Assembly: GCA_051877515.1 (NCBI GenBank) | Contig: JBJEIY010000017.1 | Coordinates: forward strand, 1-64,000 | DNA: 64,000 nucleotides | Origin: XBB1006 sp051877515 | GTDB taxonomy: Bacteria; Bacillota; Clostridia; Lachnospirales; Lachnospiraceae | Direction of reading: 5' to 3' | Shown: positions 51,903-60,632 of the stretch, in pieces | How positions within the stretch are numbered: the first letter of the stretch is position 1 | Layout of the letters: every line of letters begins with the position of its first letter | Made by a program: the position numbers and the translations under genes | Notes under the pieces: generated by a model | What the model was told of the DNA's origin: nothing | The model's database searches: none | The model's input: the letters and a program-made list of their open reading frames with translations, nothing else

Positions 51903-52610
51903 CTAAAATTTCGGAAAAGAAAGCTCCGAAGAATGGTTTCTCTGGTGAATGGATTCCGGTGCATAGATCAGCATCCACATAAAGAAGGACAATCCGATTC
52001 CTGTCAGGACATCAAACACAGAGTGCTGTTTAATGAACATGGTGGACAGGATGATCAGGATACACAGAACCGAAGATGCTCTCAGAAATCCTTTGCGCTG
52101 TTTGAAATCTTCGCTGTTTTTCAATGCCAGATGAATACCGATGGAATTGTACACATGGATGCTGGGAAACAGATTGGTTGGGGTATCCATAGCATAAACC
52201 AGTTTCACCAGATCCGTACACATATTATCCCTTGGAAATACAATGGGTCTTAAATAAGAACCATTGGGATAAACCGTGGAAATAATGAGAAAAATAGTCA
52301 TTCCGGTAAAAAGGAACATACAACATTTTCGGAAATCTTCCCTGTTGTGAAAAAAGAAATACACCACGGTCATGCTGACATAGGCAAACCACAGCAGATA
52401 TGGAATGACAAAGTATTCCACAAAAGGAATGTAGTCATCCAATATCATATGTACGATATGAAATCGGCTGGTAACATGCTGCTCAATAAAGGAAAACCAT
52501 GGCATGTAAACCAGGATATATAAAAACCATACGGCATGACGGTATTCATGACACAGGTTTTTTGCTTTTGTAAGGAACCCGTTTTGGGACATGGAATCTT
52601 TTAAATTCAT
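51903..52610 (-). CDS. PAP2-family membrane phosphatase
   Basis: The 235-residue protein has about six membrane helices and the later PAP2 motifs: FPSIHVYNS (PSxH) and KQHSVFDVLTG (catalytic histidine and aspartate). The first motif (KxxxxxxRP) appears as NGSYLRPIVF without the leading lysine. It may dephosphorylate a lipid such as undecaprenyl or phosphatidyl phosphate, or act as a lipid phosphotransferase. The ATG at 52610 has AAGGAGA upstream; longer frames lack a site. It is divergent from the L,D-transpeptidase gene. Confidence 0.82.
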   Translation of the reverse strand: MNLKDSMSQNGFLTKAKNLCHEYRHAVWFLYILVYMPWFSFIEQHVTSRFHIVHMILDDYIPFVEYFVIPYLLWFAYVSMTVVYFFFHNREDFRKCCMFLFTGMTIFLIISTVYPNGSYLRPIVFPRDNMCTDLVKLVYAMDTPTNLFPSIHVYNSIGIHLALKNSEDFKQRKGFLRASSVLCILIILSTMFIKQHSVFDVLTGIGLSFFMWMLIYAPESIHQRNHSSELSFPKF

Positions 52611-52750
52611 TATAAAATCTCCTTTTGAATCACCCTGTATTATAACATAGAAATCCAGAGGTAGCAAGGGGTGAAGTGTTGACAAATGAGGTGTTCTTTT
52701 ATAAGATATTCCTAGTTTTTGTAATCAGATTGGAAGGTAACGAAAGAGAA

Positions 52751-54331
52751 ATGAAATGGAAACAACAAAGCCGGGCATTTAAGGTCACCCTGCTTCTTGC
52801 AGCGCTGGCTCTTTGTGCAGTATACATTGGAATAGCGATCTATTACAGGATGCATTTTTACCCCAATACACTGGTTGGAGAATTGTCTGTGTCCGGAATG
52901 ACACCGGCACAGGTGGAAGCTTCTATCCAAAAAGAAGTAGAGGATTATAAACTGATCCTGAAGGAACGGGAAGGAAAAGACGAAGAGATCCTGGGTGCGT
53001 CTGTGTCACTTACACCGGATCTGGGAATGGCCATAGAAGATGCTTTGGCTGAGCAGACCGGATTTGGCTGGATCGTGCACTTTTTCGTACAAAATAAAAT
53101 GGACAGGCAACCGGTTGCCTATGATCAGGAACAACTAAATGCTATGGTGGAAAACCTTTCCTGCGTTCAGAAAGAAAACCAGACAGCGCCTCAGGATGCG
53201 TCGCTTGCTTATGAAGACGGAAGTTATCATATTGTACCGGAGGTGTATGGCACAACGGTTAAGAAGGATGTATTAAAACAGGTTGTGCAGGAAGCAGTCG
53301 AGAATCTGGACGAGTCTGTTGACCTTTCTGAAGCCGGGTGCTACCAGGATCCGGAAATCCTGCAAGAGGATGAAAACCTTTTGAAAGCCCTTCAGAATGC
53401 CAATGTGTGCATTCAGGCAGAGATTACATACCAGGCAGGAGAGAAGCAGTTACAGTGTTCTGCAGAGCAGATCAGTAAGATGCTGATCTACGATGAAGAA
53501 GGAAACATCTCTTTGGATGGGGAAGCTCTGGACGCATTTTTAAAACGGCTGGATGCAATGTTTTCCACTCTGGGAAAAACGAAAAAGTTTAAGACCTCTT
53601 ACGGAAAAACCGTGACTATAACCCGTAGCGATTACGGTTGGAAGGTAGATATCCAGGCAGAGGCGGAGGCCCTGCAGGAGGCGATCCTTTCCGGCACCGT
53701 GGAAAGCAGAAAACCGCATTTTAGTCAGAAGGCTGCCAGCTACGGAACCTATGATTACGGAGATACTTATGTGGAGATCAATCTGACCGCCCAGCATCTG
53801 TTTCTGTATGTTAAGGGCAAGAAGGTAATGGAAACGGATTTTGTGTCCGGTAATGAATCCAATGGAAATGCCACAAGATTAGGTATGATGATGCTGAAAT
53901 ACAAGCAGAAGAATGCGGTTTTGCGTGGAGACGATTATGAAACCCCGGTCAATTACTGGATGCCTTTTGATGGAAATATCGGAATGCATGATGCCACCTG
54001 GCGGAGTAAGTTTGGCGGGAATATTTATAAAACCGCAGGATCCCATGGCTGCATTAATCTTCCGCTTTCCGCAGCGAAAACGATCTTTGAGAATATTCAG
54101 CCGGGAAATCCTGTGATCGTGTACAAGTTAAAGGGTACAGAGCCTAAGGAAACAAAGAAGGAAGAAAAAACCGGTACCAAAAAAACCAGTACCAAAACAA
54201 CAAAGAGTTCAAGTACAAGCAAGAAAAAGACTACAACCCAGACGGAGGAGAAAACGTCTGAACAATCCGATAAACAAGACCAAGGGGGAAAACAAAATGA
54301 TATCGAAACAAATGGAACAAGCAATGAATAA
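52751..54331 (+). CDS. L,D-transpeptidase with PG-binding domain
   Basis: The 526-residue protein makes 3-3 crosslinks in, or anchors proteins to, peptidoglycan. It has an N-terminal membrane anchor (residues 10-33), an extracellular PG-binding region of about 300 residues with the typical GELSVSGMTPAQVEASI start, and a YkuD catalytic domain whose motif GSHGCINLP carries the nucleophile C434. The last 70 residues are a lysine/threonine/serine-rich tail, probably wall-penetrating. I set the start at the ATG preceding KWKQQSRAF; the 25 upstream codons to 52676 are hydrophobic but lack a ribosome site. It overlaps the next gene by 35 bases. Confidence 0.9.
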   Translation: MKWKQQSRAFKVTLLLAALALCAVYIGIAIYYRMHFYPNTLVGELSVSGMTPAQVEASIQKEVEDYKLILKEREGKDEEILGASVSLTPDLGMAIEDALAEQTGFGWIVHFFVQNKMDRQPVAYDQEQLNAMVENLSCVQKENQTAPQDASLAYEDGSYHIVPEVYGTTVKKDVLKQVVQEAVENLDESVDLSEAGCYQDPEILQEDENLLKALQNANVCIQAEITYQAGEKQLQCSAEQISKMLIYDEEGNISLDGEALDAFLKRLDAMFSTLGKTKKFKTSYGKTVTITRSDYGWKVDIQAEAEALQEAILSGTVESRKPHFSQKAASYGTYDYGDTYVEINLTAQHLFLYVKGKKVMETDFVSGNESNGNATRLGMMMLKYKQKNAVLRGDDYETPVNYWMPFDGNIGMHDATWRSKFGGNIYKTAGSHGCINLPLSAAKTIFENIQPGNPVIVYKLKGTEPKETKKEEKTGTKKTSTKTTKSSSTSKKKTTTQTEEKTSEQSDKQDQGGKQNDIETNGTSNE

Positions 54332-55484
54332 CAGTTCTGCCATCCGTGAGGTTTACGAGTACGGAGTAAAGCTCGCTGCCCAGATCGGTGAGGAAAATGT
54401 ATTTGATTTTAGCTTGGGAAACCCGGCTACCAGTGCACCAAAGAAGTTCGATGAGACCATCGTGGACCTCATTCAGAACACGGATTCCATCAAGCTGCAT
54501 GGCTATACCGCCAATGAAGGGATTCCGGCGGTGCGTCAGGCTGTGGCTGACAACTTAAACGAAAGGTTCGGAACGGATTTTGAAAAAGAGGGTATCATCA
54601 TGACGGTAGGTGCAGGCGGAGCATTGAACACGGTGTTGCACAGCATTTTAGATCCGGAAGATGAAGTGGTGGTATTTGCTCCCTATTTCAGCGAGTATAT
54701 CCATTATGTGGGTAACTCTTATGGTAAGATCGTAGTTGTAAAACCGGATCTTGACACTTTTCAGCCGGATATGGAGGATTTTGCGGATAAACTTTCTCCG
54801 AAGACCAAAGCAGTCATTGTGAATACACCAAACAATCCTTCCGGTGTGGTATATAAGGAAGAAGCTTTAAGAGAAATCGGCCGCATTCTGAAAGAAAAGC
54901 AGGAAGCTTTTGGACATGAGATTTATCTTATTTCCGATGAGCCATATCGTGAGTTACTATATGATGGAGCGAAACATCATTTTCTGACGAAGTATTATGA
55001 CAATACCTTTGTCTGCTATTCCTTCAGTAAGTCCCTGTCACTGCCGGGTGAACGTATCGGTTACATTGCCATCAGCAAACGCATGGCGGAGTACGAAAAG
55101 GTAGCTGTTGCATTAAAAATCGCAGTGCGTATCTTAGGTTTCGTAAATGCACCATCCTTAATGCAGCTGGTGGTAAAAGAATGTCTGAATGAAAAGCCGG
55201 ATTTAGAGTATTATGATACTAACAGAAAGATTCTTTATAACGGACTGACCAATGCCGGATTTACCTGTGTGAAGCCGGAAGGCGCATTCTACCTGTTTTT
55301 AAAATCCCCGGTAGAAGATGAGATCGAGTTTTGTGAAAGAGCCAAAAAGTATAACCTGATGCTGGTAAACGGTACTTCTTTTGAGTGTCCCGGTTATGTG
55401 CGGTTATCCTACTGCGTGGCCACAGATAAGATCAGGCGTTCCATCCCGCAGTTTGAAAAGCTGGCAAAGGAATATGGTCTGTAA
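54297..55484 (+). CDS. Class I/II PLP aminotransferase
   Basis: This 395-residue aminotransferase is of the aspartate/aromatic aminotransferase fold. FSLGNPATSAPKKF lies near the N-terminus, NTPNNPSGVVY contains the cofactor-binding asparagine, ISDEPYREL the PLP aspartate, and SFSKSLSLPGERIGY the Schiff-base lysine. The substrate-carboxylate arginine lies in GYVRLSYCVA. It starts within the last 35 bases of the transpeptidase gene after AAGGGGGA, so the genes are coupled despite unrelated functions. The amino-acid substrate is not predictable from sequence. Confidence 0.92.
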   Translation: MISKQMEQAMNNSSAIREVYEYGVKLAAQIGEENVFDFSLGNPATSAPKKFDETIVDLIQNTDSIKLHGYTANEGIPAVRQAVADNLNERFGTDFEKEGIIMTVGAGGALNTVLHSILDPEDEVVVFAPYFSEYIHYVGNSYGKIVVVKPDLDTFQPDMEDFADKLSPKTKAVIVNTPNNPSGVVYKEEALREIGRILKEKQEAFGHEIYLISDEPYRELLYDGAKHHFLTKYYDNTFVCYSFSKSLSLPGERIGYIAISKRMAEYEKVAVALKIAVRILGFVNAPSLMQLVVKECLNEKPDLEYYDTNRKILYNGLTNAGFTCVKPEGAFYLFLKSPVEDEIEFCERAKKYNLMLVNGTSFECPGYVRLSYCVATDKIRRSIPQFEKLAKEYGL

Positions 55485-55503
55485 AAGGTAGAAAGGTTCG
55501 TAT

Positions 55504-56004
55504 ATGGAAAGTCTTGTAACATGGTTTACCATGCACTTATCGGAATATATTTCCAGGGAGGCCATTGTGTTTGTGATTTCCCTGATGCCGATTTTGGAAT
55601 TGCGTGGGGGACTTCTGGCAGCTTCGCTGCTTCAGGTTCCCATTACCACAGCCATACCCCTGTGTGTGGTGGGAAATATATTGCCTATACCGTTTATATT
55701 ACTGTTTATTAAGAAGATCTTTGCATGGATGCGGCGTTTTCGGCCCTTTGCCAGACTGGTAGATTGGCTGGAAAACAAAGCTATGAGTAAAAGTGATAAA
55801 ATCAGCAGGATTGAATTCTGGGGACTGATGCTGTTCGTGGGCATTCCCATTCCCGGAACAGGAGCCTGGATGGGATCGCTCATTGCTGCCTTGCTGGATA
55901 TTGACTGGAAAAAAGCGATCCTGGCTGAATTGCTGGGAATATGTCTGGCGACGGTGATCATGTCTTTCGTATCGTATGGTTTGTTAGCGGCCATTCTGTC
56001 TTAA
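55504..56004 (+). CDS. Small multidrug-export-type membrane protein
   Basis: The 166-residue membrane protein with four to five helices belongs to the small multidrug export (Sm_multidrug_ex) group. Characteristic are ISLMPILELRGGLLAASLL at the start and FVGIPIPGTGAWMGSLIAALL in the second half, each with a proline- or glycine-rich re-entrant look. The family's transport role is poorly tested. It follows the aminotransferase by 19 bases with AGAAAGG as ribosome site. Confidence 0.85.
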   Translation: MESLVTWFTMHLSEYISREAIVFVISLMPILELRGGLLAASLLQVPITTAIPLCVVGNILPIPFILLFIKKIFAWMRRFRPFARLVDWLENKAMSKSDKISRIEFWGLMLFVGIPIPGTGAWMGSLIAALLDIDWKKAILAELLGICLATVIMSFVSYGLLAAILS

Positions 56005-56038
56005 AAATGACACCTGTTTGAAATGAAAAAAAGAAAAG

Positions 56039-56069
56039 TGCGGGACAGCAGAAGCTTCCCGCATTTTTT
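56039..56069. terminator. Bidirectional terminator
   Basis: TGCGGGA/TCCCGCA with flanking A and T runs separates the convergent genes ending at 56004 and 56071. Confidence 0.88.
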
Positions 56070-56070
56070 C

Positions 56071-56592
56071 TTAATGTGTTTCCGGTTCCGGATATTCTAC
56101 TCCGAAGGTTTCTACTGTCATGGACTTGATGACTTGCGCAGTCAGGGGACGATCGGCATAATCGGTTGCTGTTTCTGCGATCTTATTTACTTCGTCCATT
56201 CCCTCTATGATCTTTCCGAATGCTGCATATTGGCCATCCAGATAGGGAGCATCTTTGTGCATGATGAAGAACTGGCTTCCTGCAGAGTTGGGGTCCATGG
56301 TGCGGGCCATGGAAAGAACTCCCGGAGTGTGTTTTAAGTCGTTTGCAAATCCGTTGGATGAAAACTCTCCGTTGATCTCATACCCCGGACCGCCTGCTCC
56401 GGTTCCGTCCGGGCATCCGCCCTGGATCATGAAGCCGCTGATGACGCGGTGGAAGATCAGGCCGTCATAAAAATTGTGGTTGATCAGACTAATAAAGTTA
56501 TTTACTGTATTAGGGGCAATGTCAGGATAAAGCTCTGCTTTCATGACCTGCCCGTTTTCCATTTCAATTGTTACGATTGGGTTGGTTGCCAT
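56071..56592 (-). CDS. Cyclophilin-type peptidyl-prolyl isomerase
   Basis: This 173-residue cytosolic cyclophilin speeds cis-trans isomerisation of proline bonds. The catalytic FHRVISGFMIQGGC, the GPGYEINGEF loop and SQFFIMH are present. There is no signal peptide. It is of the single-domain bacterial type, with an AGGAATATACT leader at the start. It stands alone between a membrane protein and an acetyltransferase gene. Confidence 0.95.
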   Translation of the reverse strand: MATNPIVTIEMENGQVMKAELYPDIAPNTVNNFISLINHNFYDGLIFHRVISGFMIQGGCPDGTGAGGPGYEINGEFSSNGFANDLKHTPGVLSMARTMDPNSAGSQFFIMHKDAPYLDGQYAAFGKIIEGMDEVNKIAETATDYADRPLTAQVIKSMTVETFGVEYPEPETH

Positions 56593-56745
56593 AGTATATT
56601 CCTCACTTTCTATTTCCTAGCGAGGAACATTTTACCTTACATTCAGAAAAAAGTAAAGCCTGTAGACGTTGCAGAAACCACCCATGAAAGGTATACTACA
56701 AGAAAGGGCAGGAAAGCAGGACTGCTCTGTGCAGAGGAGAAACCT

Positions 56746-57633
56746 ATGGAATTAACAACCATCGTTCTGGATTTTACATTTTATCCGGGGAATCCGCAAT
56801 TCGAGAAGAACATCCAAGATTGGATAGATAAATTAAAAGAAGATTATACTATTTACCAAATGCATGGTTTCCGATGCCGGTACTCCCCAAGTGAGTGTAT
56901 ACAGAGTTTTTTTCGGAAAAATGGAATAAGCAGGGAGGATGCTTTGCTGCTTTCTGACAGGAGAGAAGTCCTGTTGGCGGCGCAGGCTCTGGGAATCGCC
57001 ATTCTGGCCTGTGAGCTGACGGCAGAGCAGGGGGAAGGTTTTTCTATGGTGGCAGAGCAGGTCTGGGAGAATGACAGTGACTTTTTATTAAAGTGTTATC
57101 AGAGGGAACATAATCTGCCGTGGGAGATCCTGCGTACCGGGCGTTTGATCCTGCGGGAAGAATGGGAGGAGGATCTGGACAGGTTATATGCCATGCATGC
57201 GCAACCCCACATTGCCCGGTTTCTGGAGCCGCTTTTTCCGGAGAGGGAGAAGGAACGGGAATATATCGTCAACTATCGCCGGTATATTTACGGTTATTAT
57301 GGGTTTGGTCTCTGGCATATCATTGATAAACAAACCGGATTGTCTGCAGGCAGGGCCGGGTTAAATCCCAAGACCTATGAAGATGGTGTGTCCGGCGTGG
57401 AGCTGGGGTATCTGATCGCAGAACCGTTTCTGCGAAAAGGCTATTGCATGGAAATCTGCAAGGCAATTCTCGTCTATGCGAAAGAAACCCTTAATCTGCA
57501 GGAAGTCTATTGTCTGATCCGTCCGGATAATGAGATCTCAATCCATATAGCAAAGAGGCTGGGATTTGTATTTGAACGGGAGATTGAAGATAATGGACAG
57601 CAGATGTTTCGTTATATCAAACCATTGCAATAA
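56746..57633 (+). CDS. GNAT acetyltransferase with degenerate HAD-like front
   Basis: The 295-residue protein has a C-terminal GNAT domain (about residues 128-290, with LEVYCLIRPDNEISIHIAKR-like acetyl-CoA motifs and GVELGYLIAEPFLRKGYC) of the RimJ/RimL type. The first 115 residues resemble a small HAD hydrolase (IVLDFTFYPGNP at the nucleophile position and LLLSDRREVLLAAQALGI near motif IV), but the second acidic residue of the DxD motif is missing, so this part is probably non-catalytic. The start follows GAGGAGA. The substrate is unknown. Confidence 0.8.
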   Translation: MELTTIVLDFTFYPGNPQFEKNIQDWIDKLKEDYTIYQMHGFRCRYSPSECIQSFFRKNGISREDALLLSDRREVLLAAQALGIAILACELTAEQGEGFSMVAEQVWENDSDFLLKCYQREHNLPWEILRTGRLILREEWEEDLDRLYAMHAQPHIARFLEPLFPEREKEREYIVNYRRYIYGYYGFGLWHIIDKQTGLSAGRAGLNPKTYEDGVSGVELGYLIAEPFLRKGYCMEICKAILVYAKETLNLQEVYCLIRPDNEISIHIAKRLGFVFEREIEDNGQQMFRYIKPLQ

Positions 57634-57653
57634 AGCGAAAAGTTCGGTATAAT
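57625..57653 (+). promoter_or_regulatory. Promoter of the rel-MBL-hemZ-hisS operon
   Basis: TTGCAA, 17 bases, TATAAT. It predicts a transcript start near 57660, which favours the rel start at 57707. Confidence 0.75.
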
Positions 57654-57706
57654 TAGAAGATATTAGTATGGACAGGTATACAGGCTTGATAAATGGCGGT
57701 GAAACT

Positions 57707-59998
57707 ATGGAAACAACAGAAAAAATAGAAGAATTTGAAGAAGAAATGGAAGTGCAGACCGGAGGAATCCATAAGACCTCTGATTTTCGGGATCCGGATG
57801 AACTATATCAGGAGCTCTTAGAGTGCATTAAGAAGTATCATCCTTCGTCAGATAACAGTATCATTGAAAAAGCATATCTGACGGCAAAAGAAATGCACAA
57901 GGATCAGAAGAGAAAGTCCGGGGAGCCTTATATCATTCATCCCATTTGTGTGGCCATTATCCTGGCAGATCTGGAAATGGACAAGGAGACCATTGCCGCA
58001 GGTTTGCTTCATGACGTTGTAGAAGATACTTCCATGTCCAAAGATAAGCTGGCAGAGGAATTTGGAGATGAAGTGGCTCTGCTGGTGGATGGTGTTACCA
58101 AGCTGACCCAGCTTAATTATGACCAGGATAAGATCGAGGTGCAGGCGGAAAGTCTGCGTAAGATGTTTTTGGCCATGGCCAAAGATATCCGGGTTGTGAT
58201 CATCAAGCTGGCAGACCGGCTCCATAATATGCGTACGCTGAAGTACATGAAGCCGGAGAAACAGAAAGAGAAGGCAAGGGAGACTATGGACATCTATGCT
58301 CCCATTGCTCAGCGTCTGGGTATTTCCAAGATCAAAATTGAACTGGATGACCTGGCATTAAAATATTTAAAACCGGATGTATATTATGACCTGGTGAAAA
58401 AAGTCCAGATGAACAGTGCTGCCAGGGAAGAATTTATCCAGAGTCTGGTGGAAGAAGTAGGCGGATACATTGAAGAAAGCGGTATCCAGGCGGAGATTTC
58501 CGGAAGGGTAAAGCACTTTTTCAGCATCTACCGAAAGATGGTGAATCAGGACAAGACCATTGATCAGATCTATGATCTGTTTGCTATCCGTGTCATTGTA
58601 GACACGGTGAAAGACTGTTATGCAGCATTGGGTGTGATCCATGAGCGCTACAAGCCCATTCCGGGACGTTTTAAAGATTACATCGCCATGCCCAAGCCCA
58701 ACCGTTATCAGTCTCTTCATACTACGCTGATCGGTAAGAACGGAACACCTTTTGAAGTGCAGATCCGTACCTTTGAAATGCATCGTGTGGCAGAATATGG
58801 TATTGCTGCCCACTGGAAATATAAAGAGGCTTCCAACGGAGCCGTGCCGGATGTCCAGGAAGAAGAAAAAATGACCTGGTTAAGGCAGATCTTAGAATGG
58901 CAGAAGGACATGTCCGATAATAAGGAGTTCATGTCCTTGCTGAAAAGTGACCTGGATCTGTTTTCCGATAATGTATTCTGTTTTACGCCTTCCGGAGATG
59001 TGAAGAATCTTCCGGCAGGATCTACCCCTATCGACTTTGCGTATGCCATCCACTCTGCGGTGGGAAATCGTATGGTGGGTGCCAAGGTCAATGGCAAACT
59101 GGTGCCCATTGATTACCGTGTGCAGAACGGAGACCGGATTGAGGTCCTGACTTCCCAGAATACCAAAGGACCCAGCCGTGACTGGTTGAAGATTGTCAAG
59201 AGTTCACAGGCAAAGAGTAAGATCAATGCCTGGTTTAAGGCGGAACTGAAGGAGGAAAATATCTCCAAAGGCCGGGATATGCTGGAGGCTTATTGCAAGA
59301 GTCATGGTGTGGACGTGGCAACCATTAATAAACCGGAGATCAGAGCCGAGGTACTGCGCAAATACGGTTTCAAAGACTGGGATTCCTTACTGGCAAGTGT
59401 GGGCCACGGAGGATTGCGGGAAGGTCAGATTATCAACAAAATGGCGGATCTTGCCCGAAAAGAAGCAGAAGCAAATGTGACGGACAGTGATATTCTGGAT
59501 ACGATTTCCAGTAATAAGAATGTTCAGATCCATCGCGGCAAATCCAAGAGTGGGATTACCGTTAAGGGTATCCATGATGTGGCAGTGCGTTTTTCCAAAT
59601 GCTGCAGCCCGGTACCCGGCGATGAGATCGTAGGTTATGTGACCCGGGGAAGAGGTGTGACCATTCACCGGACCGATTGTGTCAATGTTCTGAACTTAAC
59701 AGAACTGGAAAAATCCAGACTCATTGATGCAGAGTGGCAGGAAGGATCGGAAACCGGAAATTATCTGGCGGAGATCATTGTTTATTCTATCAATCGGAAA
59801 GGTCTTCTGGTGGATATTACCCGTATCTTTACGGAGCATAACATTGATATTCAGTCTGCAACCACCAAAGTAGGCAAGAACGGAATCGCGACCATATCCC
59901 TTGCATTTGAAGTAAAGGGAAAAGACCAGTTAAACTCTATCATGGCAAGGATCCGTCAGGTGGAGAGTGTTATGGATATCGAAAGAACCAGAGGTTAG
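57707..59998 (+). CDS. rel: Bifunctional (p)ppGpp synthetase/hydrolase Rel
   Basis: Rel makes and degrades the stringent-response alarmone. From 57707 it has 763 residues. The HD hydrolase domain shows KRKSGEPYIIHP and LLHDVVEDT, the synthetase domain NRYQSLHTTLIG and EVQIRTFEMHRVAEYG. A TGS domain (NLPAGSTPIDFAYAIHSAVG) and a C-terminal ACT domain (GLLVDITRIFTEHNIDIQSA) follow. An ATG at 57668 would add 13 residues but lies only about 8 bases from the predicted transcript start. It leads the operon and is 5 bases from the next gene. Confidence 0.96.
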   Translation: METTEKIEEFEEEMEVQTGGIHKTSDFRDPDELYQELLECIKKYHPSSDNSIIEKAYLTAKEMHKDQKRKSGEPYIIHPICVAIILADLEMDKETIAAGLLHDVVEDTSMSKDKLAEEFGDEVALLVDGVTKLTQLNYDQDKIEVQAESLRKMFLAMAKDIRVVIIKLADRLHNMRTLKYMKPEKQKEKARETMDIYAPIAQRLGISKIKIELDDLALKYLKPDVYYDLVKKVQMNSAAREEFIQSLVEEVGGYIEESGIQAEISGRVKHFFSIYRKMVNQDKTIDQIYDLFAIRVIVDTVKDCYAALGVIHERYKPIPGRFKDYIAMPKPNRYQSLHTTLIGKNGTPFEVQIRTFEMHRVAEYGIAAHWKYKEASNGAVPDVQEEEKMTWLRQILEWQKDMSDNKEFMSLLKSDLDLFSDNVFCFTPSGDVKNLPAGSTPIDFAYAIHSAVGNRMVGAKVNGKLVPIDYRVQNGDRIEVLTSQNTKGPSRDWLKIVKSSQAKSKINAWFKAELKEENISKGRDMLEAYCKSHGVDVATINKPEIRAEVLRKYGFKDWDSLLASVGHGGLREGQIINKMADLARKEAEANVTDSDILDTISSNKNVQIHRGKSKSGITVKGIHDVAVRFSKCCSPVPGDEIVGYVTRGRGVTIHRTDCVNVLNLTELEKSRLIDAEWQEGSETGNYLAEIIVYSINRKGLLVDITRIFTEHNIDIQSATTKVGKNGIATISLAFEVKGKDQLNSIMARIRQVESVMDIERTRG

Positions 59999-60003
59999 AG
60001 ACA

Positions 60004-60618
60004 ATGGCAATGAGAATTGAATCTTTGCAGGTGGGCTATATCTGTGAAAATTGTTACCTCGTGATTCATGAGGAAAGAAAAGAGGCCCTGATCATTGATC
60101 CGGGAGATGAAGCAAAACGGATCATGGAAAAATTAGAGGAAGGGCAGATTACGCCTGTTGCCATCCTTCTGACCCATGGACATTATGATCATACCGGCGC
60201 CATGAACGCATTGCGGGAACGCTATGGGATCAAGGCATATACAAGCAGAGAAGAGAGGCGTGTTCTGGAAGACACAAGACTGAGCATGCATTCGAAGGTG
60301 CTCCATGCGGATGAGTACTGGGAAGATGGTCATGTTTTTAAACTGGCCGGTTTTACTGGGCAGATGATTGCCACTCCCGGTCATACACCCGGAGGAGTAT
60401 GCTATTATTTCCCGGAGGAAAAAGTGTTGTTTTCCGGGGATTCCCTATTTTTGGAATCGGTGGGACGAACAGATTTTCCGGAAGGAAGCATGCAGTCATT
60501 GGTGCGCTCCATCAGGGAAAAACTCTTTGTTTTACCGGATGATGTGGCAGTATTTCCGGGACATATGGAGGCTACCACCATTGGTCATGAAAAAGCGTAT
60601 AATCCTTTTATCGCATAA
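60004..60618 (+). CDS. MBL-fold hydrolase, glyoxalase II-like
   Basis: The 204-residue metallo-beta-lactamase-fold protein has LTHGHYDHTGA as the di-metal motif, PGHTPGGVCYYF, FSGDSLFLESVGRTDFPEG and FPGHMEATTIGHE, the usual four metal-ligand blocks. Proteins of this size next to rel and hemZ are common in Firmicutes (YcbL/YqgX-like) and probably hydrolyse thioesters. It lies 5 bases after rel and 14 bases before hemZ. Confidence 0.93.
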   Translation: MAMRIESLQVGYICENCYLVIHEERKEALIIDPGDEAKRIMEKLEEGQITPVAILLTHGHYDHTGAMNALRERYGIKAYTSREERRVLEDTRLSMHSKVLHADEYWEDGHVFKLAGFTGQMIATPGHTPGGVCYYFPEEKVLFSGDSLFLESVGRTDFPEGSMQSLVRSIREKLFVLPDDVAVFPGHMEATTIGHEKAYNPFIA

Positions 60619-60632
60619 GAAAGAAAAACAAT

